IMG/VR virus record: IMGVR_UViG_3300036715_004097
Coordinates: 1 to 33,445 of that record
DNA length: 33,445 bases
Direction: 5' to 3' (one strand)
From: a virus
The notes beneath the pieces are model-generated. The model was not told the DNA's origin. It searched no databases and saw only the letters and a list, made by a program, of their open reading frames with translations. Numbering within the stretch: the first letter of the stretch is position 1; every line of letters starts with the position of its first letter. This document shows positions 1-8,260 of this stretch, in pieces. Position numbers and translations under genes: made by a program.

Positions 1-4
1 GGCC

Positions 5-343
5 ATGCTCAAGGCCTCGACGCTCGAGGAGGTGCGCGCCCGGTGGCGCCGAGGCCTCGCCGAGCCCCCTGGCTGGCTCCAGGTGCGCACCGTCGCGCAG
101 TTGAGGGCCAAGTGGAACGACCTCGCCCCGAAGACGCGCCCCGCAGCCTCGCGGATGCCGTGCGCCCGGTGTGGCGCCGTGTCCACGTACGAAGTCGGGG
201 ACGGGACGCCGGTGTGCTACCCCTGCGGAGACGATTGGGCGGCCCTGGTTGGCTCCAGGAGCCTCGACTGGGGGTCGCCTGAGGGTTTGGCCGCCATCGC
301 CGCTCAGACGCGCTCCTGGGCCCAGCGGGAGGCCTTCCAGTGA
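5..343 (+). CDS. Small zinc-ribbon protein, start uncertain
   Basis: A 112-residue protein with two cysteine pairs, CARC near residue 53 and CYPC near residue 71. This looks like a single zinc ribbon, with an Arg-rich N-terminus and a Trp-containing C-terminus. No enzyme motif is visible. The window starts four bases before the ATG, so neither its ribosome binding site nor an upstream start can be judged. Its stop overlaps the GTG of the RusA-like gene (GTGA), so the two are probably co-translated. Small zinc-ribbon proteins beside replication and recombination genes are common in phages. The precise role is unknown. Confidence 0.6.
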   Translation: MLKASTLEEVRARWRRGLAEPPGWLQVRTVAQLRAKWNDLAPKTRPAASRMPCARCGAVSTYEVGDGTPVCYPCGDDWAALVGSRSLDWGSPEGLAAIAAQTRSWAQREAFQ

Positions 344-762
344 CTCTCTCCAACGCTCTGCGCCGCACCGCCGACGCCATCGTGTGGGCGGACGAGCACG
401 AGGCCGACGTCAGGGCGTTCGTGCCTGGCGTCGTCGGCTCCACGCCCAACGCGCGCGAGCACCACTTCGAGCGCGTCAAACGGGCGAAGGCGCAGCGGAG
501 CGGGGCGTTTCTGCTGACGCGTCACGCAGGCCTCGCGCTGCGCGAGGTGCCGCAGATGGCCGTGGTGGTGGTGCTGACGCGGTGCAGCCCTAGACTCTTG
601 GACGACGACAACCTCGCCGGGGCGCTGAAAAGCTACCGGGACGGGGTGGCCGACTCGCTCGGAGTCAACGACAGAGACGCGCGCGTGTCGTGGTTAGTCG
701 ACCAGGCGAAGAGTAGCGAGGCAGGTGTGCGAATCGAAATCTACCAGTGGAGGCAACCGTGA
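340..762 (+). CDS. RusA-like Holliday junction resolvase
   Basis: A 140-residue protein whose C-terminal half has the RusA-family pattern: an acidic LDDDNLAGALKSYRDG stretch near residues 86-101, then DSLGVNDRD, then a strand ending in RIEIYQ. RusA enzymes are small dimeric nucleases that resolve Holliday junctions and branched DNA. The Asp residues of the DDDN and NDRD motifs are the expected metal ligands and are present. In phages such enzymes clear branches before packaging, which fits the position just upstream of the terminase genes. The start is the GTG overlapping the previous stop, preceded by a GGGAGG Shine-Dalgarno sequence. The family call rests on motifs only. Confidence 0.75.
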   Translation: MTLSNALRRTADAIVWADEHEADVRAFVPGVVGSTPNAREHHFERVKRAKAQRSGAFLLTRHAGLALREVPQMAVVVVLTRCSPRLLDDDNLAGALKSYRDGVADSLGVNDRDARVSWLVDQAKSSEAGVRIEIYQWRQP

Positions 763-794
763 GTGAACTGACGCTAAGGGAGGCGACACCTTGA
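759..794 (+). CDS. Possible 11-residue coupling peptide
   Basis: A GTG with a well-placed GGAGG five bases upstream opens an 11-codon frame (MSELTLREATP). Its start overlaps the RusA-like stop (GTGA) and its stop overlaps the TTG start of the next gene (TTGA). The double overlap suggests it carries ribosomes across the gap, rather than making a working peptide. It is not otherwise recognisable. Confidence 0.3.
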   Translation: MSELTLREATP

Positions 795-1102
795 GTGCCC
801 GCACGGACGCAGAGCGCCGCGAGGCCGCCAACGAGGCCGCGCTCGAGCGCAGCAAGGTGGCGCGGCGGCGCATCGACGCCGTCGTGCTGCTGCGGTACCA
901 GGGCCTCTCGCTGCGCGCCATCGGGGCGCAGGTGCTGGACGAGCGCGGCCGCCCGATGGGGCCAGACTCGGTGCTGTTGCTGCTGCGTGTCGTAGGATTC
1001 GAGCGCGGCGGCCCGGGACGACGACCGGCCGCAGGCGAGTCGCTGCGTCGGACGGTGGCGCGGTACGCAAGGGAGGCGAGCCATGGCCAAGAAACGCGCT
1101 GA
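791..1102 (+). CDS. Small helix-turn-helix protein
   Basis: A 103-residue basic protein starting at TTG, with GGGAGG seven bases upstream. Residues about 28-60 (beginning VVLLRYQGLSLRAIGAQVLDERG) resemble the helix-turn-helix of resolvase or invertase DNA-binding domains, where a glycine-containing turn joins the SLRAIGAQ helix to a recognition helix. No catalytic domain is attached. It ends 20 bases inside the DUF5681 gene. Lying between a resolvase and the terminase genes, it could be a packaging-site recognition or late regulatory protein. That is inferred from position only. Confidence 0.6.
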   Translation: MSARTDAERREAANEAALERSKVARRRIDAVVLLRYQGLSLRAIGAQVLDERGRPMGPDSVLLLLRVVGFERGGPGRRPAAGESLRRTVARYAREASHGQETR

Positions 1103-1487
1103 GCTGAGCAGGTCTGAGCAGGCGAATACGGTGGGGCGCCCCTTCAAGCCCGGCAAGTCGGGCAACCCTGGCGGCGTGTCGAAGGAAAAGCGCGCATTCC
1201 TTGAGCGGCTCCGCACTGACGACGCCGAAGAGGTCTACACGTCGCTGATGGACCTGGTCCGCCAGCGCAACCCTTCGGCCGTCATCCGCGCCTGGGAGTG
1301 GGTGGTGGGCAGGCCTCGCGAGTCGGTGGAGGTGAGCGGCCCCGGCGGCGCGCCCCTCACCGTTGCGCGCATCGACCCATCGAAGCTGACGGCCGGTCAA
1401 CTGCACGCCTTCGTCGCGGCCCTGCGCGCGCAGCATCGCGACGCGCCCGAGATGGACACACCCAACGAGCCAGATCCCAGTGCATGA
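1083..1487 (+). CDS. DUF5681 protein, terminase small subunit-like
   Basis: A 134-residue protein. Near residue 19 it carries GRPFKPGKSGNPGG, the hallmark of DUF5681 proteins, which are often encoded just upstream of a large terminase. The rest is a short helical body (about residues 35-80) and a Pro/Asp-rich tail. The ATG has only GGGAGGCGAGCC upstream and lies inside the previous gene. The stop overlaps the terminase ATG (ATGA), so the two are translationally coupled. A role as DNA-recognition subunit of the packaging motor is inferred from position. The family's biochemistry is not established. Confidence 0.72.
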   Translation: MAKKRAELSRSEQANTVGRPFKPGKSGNPGGVSKEKRAFLERLRTDDAEEVYTSLMDLVRQRNPSAVIRAWEWVVGRPRESVEVSGPGGAPLTVARIDPSKLTAGQLHAFVAALRAQHRDAPEMDTPNEPDPSA

Positions 1488-2842
1488 CGCAAATCATCGA
1501 GGTGGAGGGGATGCCGTCGCTGGAGGAGCTCGAGGCCGAGCTCGAACTGCGAGACCTCGTGCGCTTCGTGCCGCGCATGTCTCCGGCGTATATGGCGCCC
1601 ACCCACCTCGCGCCGCTGTTGCGCCGCTTTGAAACGGCCATCGACGGCATTCCGCAGCGCGTGTGCTGTAGCGCCCCGCCGCGCCACGCGAAGACGGAGT
1701 CGGTGCTGCACGTCCCAGCATTCGCCCTGCGTCGACGCCCGGAGCTGACGCTCAGCTACTCGACGTACGCCGACAGGCTGTCTCGCTCGAAGTCGCGCAA
1801 GGCCCGGCGCTTGGTGGAGGCGGCTGGCGTCGAGACGGTGGGCAGCGTCAACGAGTGGCGCACCGCAGAGGGCGGCGGGATGCTGGCCGGCGGCGTCGGC
1901 GGCCCTCTCACCGGGCACGGTGTCGATATCGCAATCATCGACGACCCCATCAAGAATCGCTTGGAGGCCGAGAGCGAGGTGAAGCGGGGCGGCCTCCAAG
2001 ACTGGATGAATGACGTCCTCAAGACGCGAATCGAGCCAGGCGGCAGCATCTTTGTCTTCATGACGCGCTGGCACCCCGACGACTTGGTGGGCAGCCTCGT
2101 GGACGAAGGCTTCGAGTATATCAATCTTCCAGCCCTCGACGAGAGCGGTGCCGCGCTGTGGCCGGAGCGCTGGCCCGCTGACGCGCTCGCGAAGAAGCGC
2201 GACGAGGTGCACGAGTATACGTGGGCGTCGCTCTTCCAGGGGCAACCGCGCCCACGTGGCGCGCGCGTCTTCAACGACGTGCACAGCTACACCGAGCTGC
2301 CACGCGTCTACCGCTCTGCGGCCGGCGTCGACTCGGCCTACTCGCAGTCCAAGACGGCCGACTACAGCGCCGTCGTGCGGATGGTGCGCGCGGGCGAGTA
2401 CTGCTACGTGACGCACGCCGCTCGAGTGCGGGAGCCGGCGCCCATCTTCAAGCAGCGCCTCCATGCGATGCACGAGGCCGACCGCGCGATGACTTGGCGC
2501 TGGTACGTCGCCACCAGTGAGCTCGGTGCCGCGAGCCTCTTCGGCGAGGGCGCGCACGGCGTCCCGCTAGTGGGACAGGTGGCGAAGGCGGACAAATTCA
2601 TCCGCGCCCTGCGCTATGCCGCTGCTTGGAACGCAGGCAAGGTGCTGCTGCCAACGTCGGCGCCATGGCTCGAAGAGTTTCTCTCCGAGCACGCGTCCTT
2701 CACGGGCGTGCGCGACAAGCGGGACGATCTCATCGACGCCGCCGTGGCCGCCTTCGACCTGCTCGACACCGGCGACGTCGATATCCCCACGCAGCCGAAG
2801 CGCACGCCCGGAAAAAAGTACCTGCGCGAAATCGCCTTCTAA
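1484..2842 (+). CDS. terL: Terminase large subunit (packaging ATPase-nuclease)
   Basis: A 452-residue motor protein that pumps phage DNA into the prohead and cuts it. The ATPase half has a variant Walker A loop SAPPRHAKTES (about residues 63-73), a Walker B strand IAIIDD (149-154), and a coupling motif FMTRWHPDD (192-200). The RNase H-like nuclease half begins at GVDSAYS (281-287), whose Asp is the expected first metal ligand, and ends with the conserved RDDLIDAAVAAFDLL. The frame is open further upstream, but ATG 1484 overlaps the previous stop and gives a normal length and the usual N-terminus. It is the anchor gene of the structural operon. Confidence 0.93.
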   Translation: MTQIIEVEGMPSLEELEAELELRDLVRFVPRMSPAYMAPTHLAPLLRRFETAIDGIPQRVCCSAPPRHAKTESVLHVPAFALRRRPELTLSYSTYADRLSRSKSRKARRLVEAAGVETVGSVNEWRTAEGGGMLAGGVGGPLTGHGVDIAIIDDPIKNRLEAESEVKRGGLQDWMNDVLKTRIEPGGSIFVFMTRWHPDDLVGSLVDEGFEYINLPALDESGAALWPERWPADALAKKRDEVHEYTWASLFQGQPRPRGARVFNDVHSYTELPRVYRSAAGVDSAYSQSKTADYSAVVRMVRAGEYCYVTHAARVREPAPIFKQRLHAMHEADRAMTWRWYVATSELGAASLFGEGAHGVPLVGQVAKADKFIRALRYAAAWNAGKVLLPTSAPWLEEFLSEHASFTGVRDKRDDLIDAAVAAFDLLDTGDVDIPTQPKRTPGKKYLREIAF

Positions 2843-2845
2843 CGA

Positions 2846-2865
2846 GCGGTGTAGCAGCGAAGGAC
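2846..2865 (+). repeat. 20-base element upstream of portal gene, copy 1
   Basis: GCGGTGTAGCAGCGAAGGAC is repeated exactly at 21552-21571. Here it lies between the terminase stop and the portal GTG, with 22 bases between its last base and the start codon. The same 22-base distance is found before the endolysin ATG. The flanking sequences differ, so the element itself appears conserved. A late promoter or other transcription signal is the simplest reading. Confidence 0.7.
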
Positions 2866-2887
2866 AAAAGCCGACGACGTTCGCGTT

Positions 2888-5344
2888 GTGGCCAAGCGCA
2901 CCCTCTCACGCAAGACGCTCAGCCGGGCCGACGAGGAGCCATTCGCCGGGCCCGACTTGCGCCTGACGGCTGACGGGCGGCTTGCGCTTGGGCCGCAGGA
3001 GATTGGCGCGACGGGTACCGCCAACTCCTTCGGAGACCTCCTCACCGAGTACAACCCGGCCCTCACCTATCAGCAGGGCTACGGCACGCCGGGCTCTCGC
3101 AGCTGGGGCGCGTGGGAGTACTTGCGCCGCACCAACCCCTGGGTGGCGCAGGGGCTCGAGTTCGTCGCCTCGCCGATTCGCGACGCGTCAATCGGCGTGC
3201 AGGTGGCGACACACGAGTCCCTGCCAGAGGAACTGGCGGCGAAGCAAGCCGACTTCGTTCGCTGGGCTCTCACTGAGGCGCTGTCGCCCGCCATCAGCGA
3301 CCTGCTCCAGTCGATGACGAAGTCGGGGCTCAACGACGGCTTCGAGCTGCGCGAGCTCGTCTGGGGCAGCGTCAAACACCCGTCTCTCCCGGGCGGCATC
3401 GGCAACAGCGTCGTGCGCCTGGCCGAGCGCCTGCCGTCGACGCTCATCTACCAAGCGTGGCACGAGGAGAATGGCCAACTGGTGGGCGTACGGCAGCGTG
3501 CGCCCTTCGCCGGTGCGTGGCGCATCGTCGAGATTCCCGTGGAGAAAGTGAGCCTCTTCAGCTGGGGCCGAACCGGGAACAACTACGCCGGCTACTCGGT
3601 GTGGCGGCCGGTTTTTTACATCACGCAGGTGCAGGAGCAGATCCTCAAGATGCTCGGAATCACGCTGACGCGCGAGGGCGCCGGCGTGCCGACGGCGGTG
3701 TCGCAGGGTGCGGACGCCGCCAACCTCAACGACAAGCAGCGCAAGGCGCTGGCGCGGCTGCTCCAGAATCTCGTGTACCACGAGAACGCCAGCGTCGTGA
3801 TGCCGAGGGGCTGGGACATCAAGTGGGTCTACAGCCCCGGCGCCAACAAGAGCCACGTGCTCGAGGCGTGGCGCGACCTCGGCATCGTCGTCCTCCAAAT
3901 GGTGGGCGCGCAGCAGTTGACACTGGGCACGGGTGGTACTGGCTCCCGTGCTGTCGGCCAGACGCATGATGCGCAGTCACTTGTTTTCGTGCAGTCCGTG
4001 GTTGCCGCGCTGGAGTCGTGCCTCAATGGTCGCGCGGGCGCTCTCGAGACGGGCCTCGTGCGCAAGCTGGTGGACGCCAACTGGGGCCCGCAGCCGGCGT
4101 ACCCGAAGCTGACGATTTCCCTGAAGCGGCCGCAGCTCGGACCCCTCGAGAAAATGCAGGCGGTACAGGCCGCAGTCGGTGCCGGCGCACTCACCGTCAC
4201 CGCCGACGACGAGAACGCGTTCCGCGAAGACCTCGGCCTTGAGCCAATCGACGCCGAGGCACGCGACGAAGAGAAGGCCAAGCGCGCCGCCCTTCGTCCG
4301 CCCGTCGCAGCCGTGCCTCCCGGGCAGCCCGCTCAGACGCCCAACGACGACTCAAGCCCAGGTCAGTCGCCTGCCGCACGTGCGCCGGCCGACAAGGAGG
4401 AGAACCAGCTTCCTCTGGGCACCTCTCGTGGCGCGTGCGGTTGCACCACGCACCGTCGCCTCGCTCGAGGTGGACAGCCCTTCACGCCGTCTCGGGCCCT
4501 GCGTCCCGGCGAGGAGAGGCTCGACCTCGCGGCGATTGACTCCTTCCTCAACAGCGCTCGCCATGACTTCGAGCAGCGCGTACGCCCCGTCGTCGTCGAG
4601 ATGTTGGTGAAGGCGCAGCCGGCCATTCACCGCGCGATGGCCGAGGGCAAGCCGGCCGACGTGGCGAAGGTGCCGCTGGACACCTCGCGGCTGTCGGACG
4701 CCATCGACGCATTCCTCACTGCCTGTCGCGCCGAGGGCAACCGGCAGGTGCGGGGCGAGCTACGCAAGGGCGCCGGGCCCGACATCGCGGAGAAGCGCGC
4801 CGAGGGAGAGCCCGCGGTGGCGCCCACGAAGCTGGCGGCCGCTGGCGACGACGAGGACGACGAGGGCAAAGAGGCCGACAACTCGCCCGAGGAAGAGGCC
4901 GACGAGCTGCTCCAGCACCAGCGTGACGCGCTCCTTCGCCGCATGGAGTCGCGCCTCGAAGGGCAGCTTGAGCAGGAGGCCATCGACGCGAAGCGCACCG
5001 GCGGCGACGCCTCCGAAGTCGTCTCGCGCACCGTCGAGGATCAGCTCGACTCGGGCGCCTTCCGCGCGGACGCGGGCACCGTCGTCACCAAGGCCTGGAA
5101 TGCCGGGCGCGACGAGGCCGCGAAGCAGCTGGGTGGCGTGGCGGCTGTGCAGTACTCAGCCATCCTCGACGGCAAGCAGTGCGACGAGTGCGCGGCGATG
5201 GACGGCGCCACGGCCGACTTCGAGAGCGCGGAGCATGACGCGATGGTGCCGCCCAACCGCGACTGCGAGGGCGGCGACAACTGTCGCTGCTGTCTCGTCT
5301 ACCTCACGGCCGATCAGGCCCCCAACGACGGGAGCGACGAATGA
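2888..5344 (+). CDS. Portal protein fused to MuF-type head morphogenesis domain
   Basis: An 818-residue protein. Residues about 40-430 match the DUF935 / Mu gp29 portal family in layout (SWGAWEYLRRTNPWVAQGLEFV, later LNDKQRKALARLLQN and LEAWRDLGIVVLQMV). Portals form the dodecameric DNA gate at one head vertex. After a linker and a highly acidic coiled stretch (about 648-700), residues 754-805 carry the zinc-like C-terminal signature of Mu gpF / SPP1 gp7 proteins: YSAILDGKQCDECAAMDG, then PPNRDCEGG and CRCC. These are separate genes in Mu. GTG 2888 is chosen because a TAG at 2852 closes the frame and no other start lies between. Its ribosome binding site is poor. The stop overlaps the next ATG. 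Confidence 0.88.
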   Translation: MAKRTLSRKTLSRADEEPFAGPDLRLTADGRLALGPQEIGATGTANSFGDLLTEYNPALTYQQGYGTPGSRSWGAWEYLRRTNPWVAQGLEFVASPIRDASIGVQVATHESLPEELAAKQADFVRWALTEALSPAISDLLQSMTKSGLNDGFELRELVWGSVKHPSLPGGIGNSVVRLAERLPSTLIYQAWHEENGQLVGVRQRAPFAGAWRIVEIPVEKVSLFSWGRTGNNYAGYSVWRPVFYITQVQEQILKMLGITLTREGAGVPTAVSQGADAANLNDKQRKALARLLQNLVYHENASVVMPRGWDIKWVYSPGANKSHVLEAWRDLGIVVLQMVGAQQLTLGTGGTGSRAVGQTHDAQSLVFVQSVVAALESCLNGRAGALETGLVRKLVDANWGPQPAYPKLTISLKRPQLGPLEKMQAVQAAVGAGALTVTADDENAFREDLGLEPIDAEARDEEKAKRAALRPPVAAVPPGQPAQTPNDDSSPGQSPAARAPADKEENQLPLGTSRGACGCTTHRRLARGGQPFTPSRALRPGEERLDLAAIDSFLNSARHDFEQRVRPVVVEMLVKAQPAIHRAMAEGKPADVAKVPLDTSRLSDAIDAFLTACRAEGNRQVRGELRKGAGPDIAEKRAEGEPAVAPTKLAAAGDDEDDEGKEADNSPEEEADELLQHQRDALLRRMESRLEGQLEQEAIDAKRTGGDASEVVSRTVEDQLDSGAFRADAGTVVTKAWNAGRDEAAKQLGGVAAVQYSAILDGKQCDECAAMDGATADFESAEHDAMVPPNRDCEGGDNCRCCLVYLTADQAPNDGSDE
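4160..4190 (+). repeat. 31-base exact match to 25478-25508
   Basis: These 31 bases, inside the portal gene (codons for about residues 425-434), recur without mismatch at 25478-25508. There they lie on the non-coding strand of a leftward gene. In the portal frame they encode QAVQAAVGAGAL. In the leftward frame their complement encodes CAGTDCGLYR. Both readings look like functional protein, so neither copy is plainly debris. Confidence 0.9.
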
Positions 5345-6702
5345 GTACGCGCGGAGCACTCCTTGAGGCAGCTCGTCAGCTGACGGGCAGGGCGCGCGCG
5401 GAGACGGTGCGCTGGCTCGGCGAAGTCGACGAGGAAACCGTTGCCAACCTCCAGGCGGAGTCGGTGCGCCTCGGGCTTCCGCTGCGTCAGGTGTTGCGCC
5501 TGCGGGCGAAGGCGATTCAACAGGCCGGGCGCGTGTCCGCGGACCAGCTCGCCTCCGGCGTCATTCGTCTCTCGTCTACCGCTGCGGTCCTCTTCCGGCT
5601 CGAGGGCGTCGGCGTCGTGGACCCAGGCGACGCGAAGGGCCCATCGAAGGCGGTGTGGTGCCAGCTCTTTGTCGCGGGCACGCGCTACCGACCGGATTTC
5701 CCGGATGGCTCCATCACCTTCGACGCGTCCTTCTTCGACGCGATGATGGCCAACTGGAAGACGTACCAGGCGAAGGGCGGCAAGCCGCTGCCCCTCGACT
5801 ACGCGCACGACGAGTCAGGCATCGCCTCGGGCTGGATCCAAGAGCTGGAGATGCGGCCGGGCGAAGACGGAACGCCGGTGCCGTGGGCGCGCATCGAGTG
5901 GACCGACAGGGCCCGCGCCGCGATCCAGGCGAAGGAGCTTCAGTACCTCTCGCCGACGTTCAGCTGCGACGGCTGGGACCCAACCACCGGCCAGCGCCAG
6001 GGCCCGACGCTCTACGGCGCGGCGCTGCTCAACACCCCCTTTCTTTTCGATCTGCCGCGCGTGGCGGCGAGTCGTGAAGCCGTCCCTTCCACGCATTCAC
6101 CGGGGCCCGAGCCCCGCACGGAGTCACACATGCTGAAGAAGACGCTGCTCGCCCTCGGGCTCCCCGAAGGCACCACTGAAGATGAGGCGCTCAAGGCGCT
6201 GGCGGAGATGGCCGGCGAGAAGGTGAAGCTGGGCGCGGAGACGAAGGCGCACGTCGTGGCGCTCGAGTCGATGCGCGTCGATCTGGCCGCCGCGAAGGCC
6301 GAGGGCGCAAAGGCGCTGGCCGAGGCGAAGGTGCTGCGCGAGGAGGGCGAGAAGCAGAAGCTGGGCGCCCTCTGCGATGAGCTCGTCGCCAAGCACCACG
6401 TGCTGCCGGCGCAGCGCGACGCCGTGACGGAGTACGCGCGCGCTGTCGGTATCGACGCCGCCCGTGGCTTCTTCACCAAGCTGTCGGTGGTGCCAACCGG
6501 CGAAGTCGGCGTGAAGGGCACGCCCGCCGCGGACAAGAAGCCGCACGAGGCCGCCGACGAGTTCAACGCCCTCGTCGACGAGGAACTGAAGAAGGGCGTG
6601 AAGCCTCAGGTGGCGATGTCCCGTCTGCAGAAGGCGCACCCCGCGCTGTGGTCCATCGCGCGCAACGCGAAGCCGGCCTCCTTCAGTCCCGTCGAGGAGT
6701 GA
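5341..6702 (+). CDS. Mu gpI-like prohead protease with scaffold domain
   Basis: A 453-residue protein. Residues about 105-240 have the Mu gpI protease pattern: ITFDASFFDAMMANWKTY, then PLDYAHDESGIASGWI (about 152-167), a WTDRARAAI helix, and QYLSPTF (about 201-207). These proteases cleave scaffold and head proteins during prohead maturation. From residue 264 the sequence becomes charged and helical (KVLREEGEKQK), as in the scaffold region that Mu gene Z makes from the same frame. An unusual 100-residue helical N-terminal extension precedes the protease. It starts at an ATG overlapping the portal stop (ATGA). Confidence 0.85.
   Translation: MSTRGALLEAARQLTGRARAETVRWLGEVDEETVANLQAESVRLGLPLRQVLRLRAKAIQQAGRVSADQLASGVIRLSSTAAVLFRLEGVGVVDPGDAKGPSKAVWCQLFVAGTRYRPDFPDGSITFDASFFDAMMANWKTYQAKGGKPLPLDYAHDESGIASGWIQELEMRPGEDGTPVPWARIEWTDRARAAIQAKELQYLSPTFSCDGWDPTTGQRQGPTLYGAALLNTPFLFDLPRVAASREAVPSTHSPGPEPRTESHMLKKTLLALGLPEGTTEDEALKALAEMAGEKVKLGAETKAHVVALESMRVDLAAAKAEGAKALAEAKVLREEGEKQKLGALCDELVAKHHVLPAQRDAVTEYARAVGIDAARGFFTKLSVVPTGEVGVKGTPAADKKPHEAADEFNALVDEELKKGVKPQVAMSRLQKAHPALWSIARNAKPASFSPVEE
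6130..6702 (+). CDS. Possible internal scaffold product (Mu Z-like)
   Basis: An in-frame ATG at codon 264 of the protease gene begins MLKKTLLALGLPEG, with CGGAG seven bases upstream. Starting here would give a 190-residue helical scaffold without the protease. Mu makes scaffold Z in just this way from gene I, so an internal start is plausible. The sequence does not prove it is used. Confidence 0.4.
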   Translation: MLKKTLLALGLPEGTTEDEALKALAEMAGEKVKLGAETKAHVVALESMRVDLAAAKAEGAKALAEAKVLREEGEKQKLGALCDELVAKHHVLPAQRDAVTEYARAVGIDAARGFFTKLSVVPTGEVGVKGTPAADKKPHEAADEFNALVDEELKKGVKPQVAMSRLQKAHPALWSIARNAKPASFSPVEE

Positions 6703-6747
6703 GCGTCTCGCTCGCCCTTCGCTTCACCACTCACAGGAGAAAACACC

Positions 6748-7134
6748 ATGTCGTCACGCTTCAATATGTTGGGCTCTGAGCAGCTGGGCCTCACGGCCGG
6801 CGCTGCCATCACCAAGAATCGTTTCGTCAAGCTGTCGGCAGCGGAGACTGTCATCAACACCGCGGCTGCGACGGACATCCCATTGGGCGTCGCCACCGAG
6901 GCGCCGGCCAACACGTTCCCGTGTCCGATTCAGATCATCGGCGTCGCGAAGGTGGAGGCGGGCGCTGCCGTCGCTGCCGGCGCGCAGGTGTCGTCTGACG
7001 CCTCGGGCCGCGGCATCACCGCCGCTGCCTCCAGCGTCTCGGCCGGCATCGCCATCACCGCCGCGACGGCGGCCGGCGAAATCTTCGCGGTGCTCCTGCA
7101 CTGCGGCCCCAACGTCAACGGCCCCGTCAACTAA
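6748..7134 (+). CDS. Head decoration / capsid cement protein
   Basis: A 128-residue Ala/Gly/Thr-rich beta protein with an excellent CAGGAG site before the ATG. The pattern (GLTAGAAITKNRFVKLSA, then PLGVATEAPA, then VEAGAAVAAGAQVSSDASG, ending GEIFAVLL) is that of DUF2190-like capsid cement proteins. These sit at the threefold or quasi-threefold points of HK97-type capsids and brace them. Its position just before the major capsid gene is the usual one. A hairpin follows in the gap. Confidence 0.75.
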   Translation: MSSRFNMLGSEQLGLTAGAAITKNRFVKLSAAETVINTAAATDIPLGVATEAPANTFPCPIQIIGVAKVEAGAAVAAGAQVSSDASGRGITAAASSVSAGIAITAATAAGEIFAVLLHCGPNVNGPVN

Positions 7135-7141
7135 CCCCTTC

Positions 7142-7164
7142 GCCCGGGCACTCGTTGCCTGGGC
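7142..7164 (+). terminator. Strong hairpin before the capsid gene
   Basis: GCCCGGGCA, a five-base loop, then TGCCTGGGC: a nine-pair stem with one G-U pair. No T-run follows, so it may act as a processing or stability element rather than a full terminator. It lies between the decoration and capsid genes. Confidence 0.5.
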
Positions 7165-7188
7165 AACACCCTCACCAGGAGCACGCAC

Positions 7189-8172
7189 ATGCCTTTGGAC
7201 CCCTCACAGTTTCAGACGCCGGACCCGCTGGCGAACCTCTCCATTCGCGCGATGAATTCCCGGGAGGACTTCATCGCCGACTTCGTCTTCCCGCCCGTGC
7301 CCGTCCAGCAGCGCCAGTACAGGCGGTACCAGTACGACCTCAACAACAAGCGGGAGCGCCCGCTCGCGGTGAAGGTCGGCACCAAGACGAAGGCGAACAT
7401 GGTCGACTACAACGTGACCAACGCCACGGGCGAAGTGTCCGTGCGCCGCCTCGCGGCCGAGTGGGACCCGCAGGATGCGAAGGACTTCGACAAGTCCGTC
7501 AGCGACCTTCAGACGGACGCGGCCCTCACCCTCACCGAGCAGCTGTGGATTGCTCGCGAGCGCGAGGTCATCAACAAGATCAACGCCGTCGGCAACTTCG
7601 CCACCGGCCTCAGCACCACCCTCACCGCGGGCACCACCCGCTGGGGCGACGGCTCGACGGCCAACCCGGTGGGCGATGTCATCGCGGCACGCGCCGCCGT
7701 GCGCAGCGCCTGCGGCGTCAATCCCGACAGCATCGCGATGTCGTGGACGATGTTCGAGAAGCTCAAGGCGCTCGCGTCCATCATCGACCGCGTGAAGTAC
7801 ACGCAGCCCGGCGCCGCGCCCGACATCAACATCTTCAAGGGCCTCTTCGGCGTGCAGAACATCTTCATCTGCGGCGGCGTCTCGACGACGGCGAACGAAG
7901 GTGCGGCGACGCAGGCGCTCAGCGACATGTGGGGCAACTACGTCCTCGTCTTCAAGCAGGGCCAGGTCGGCCTGCGGCAGATGGGCTTCGGCTACAACTT
8001 CACACTCCAGGAGGGCATGTATTCGAAGGCGTGGCAGGACCCGCAGAAGGGCGCGCAGCTCCCGATGCAGGGCCTCGAGATGGGCTGGTGGTACGACCTC
8101 CAGCCCGGCTTCGTCGACTCCTTCGCAAGCGGCAAGTTCAACGCGGGCTACCTCATCGCCAACACCTACTGA
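7189..8172 (+). CDS. Major capsid protein
   Basis: A 327-residue HK97-fold-type capsid subunit, recognised from its order and composition. It has an N-terminal FIADFVFPPVPVQQ segment, a long TLTEQLWIAREREVINKI spine helix (about residues 112-129), a beta-rich domain with DSIAMSWTMFEKLK, and a C-terminal WWYDLQPGFVDSFASGKFNAGYLIANTY stretch. It follows a protease and decoration gene and precedes connector genes, the classic place. The ATG has CAGGAG upstream. Hairpins in both flanking gaps suggest that its mRNA is separately stabilised or trimmed, fitting the most abundant late protein. Confidence 0.88.
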   Translation: MPLDPSQFQTPDPLANLSIRAMNSREDFIADFVFPPVPVQQRQYRRYQYDLNNKRERPLAVKVGTKTKANMVDYNVTNATGEVSVRRLAAEWDPQDAKDFDKSVSDLQTDAALTLTEQLWIAREREVINKINAVGNFATGLSTTLTAGTTRWGDGSTANPVGDVIAARAAVRSACGVNPDSIAMSWTMFEKLKALASIIDRVKYTQPGAAPDINIFKGLFGVQNIFICGGVSTTANEGAATQALSDMWGNYVLVFKQGQVGLRQMGFGYNFTLQEGMYSKAWQDPQKGAQLPMQGLEMGWWYDLQPGFVDSFASGKFNAGYLIANTY

Positions 8173-8183
8173 GTCGTCTTCTC

Positions 8184-8220
8184 GAGGGGGCTTGAGCTGC
8201 TGTCTGGCTTGAGCCTCCTC
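8184..8220 (+). terminator. Hairpin after the capsid gene
   Basis: GAGGGGGCT pairs with AGCCTCCTC (nine pairs, one G-U) around a 19-base loop, 11 bases after the capsid stop. A direct repeat GGCTTGAGC lies inside it. There is no T-run, so it could be a partial terminator or an mRNA 3-prime stabiliser. Confidence 0.4.
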
Positions 8221-8260
8221 GCGAAGTCGCCTCACTCCTCACACCCAAGGAAACGATGAC

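Noticed and set aside
1397-2557. A 386-codon open frame on the minus strand across the terminase gene.
   Set aside because: Its product is Arg/Ala/His-rich without motifs, and the opposite strand has clear terminase motifs. It is a high-GC shadow.
7155-8195. A 346-codon plus-strand frame over the capsid gene.
   Set aside because: It is Arg/Pro/Gln-rich and lacks protein-like patterns; the capsid frame starts with a good ribosome site.
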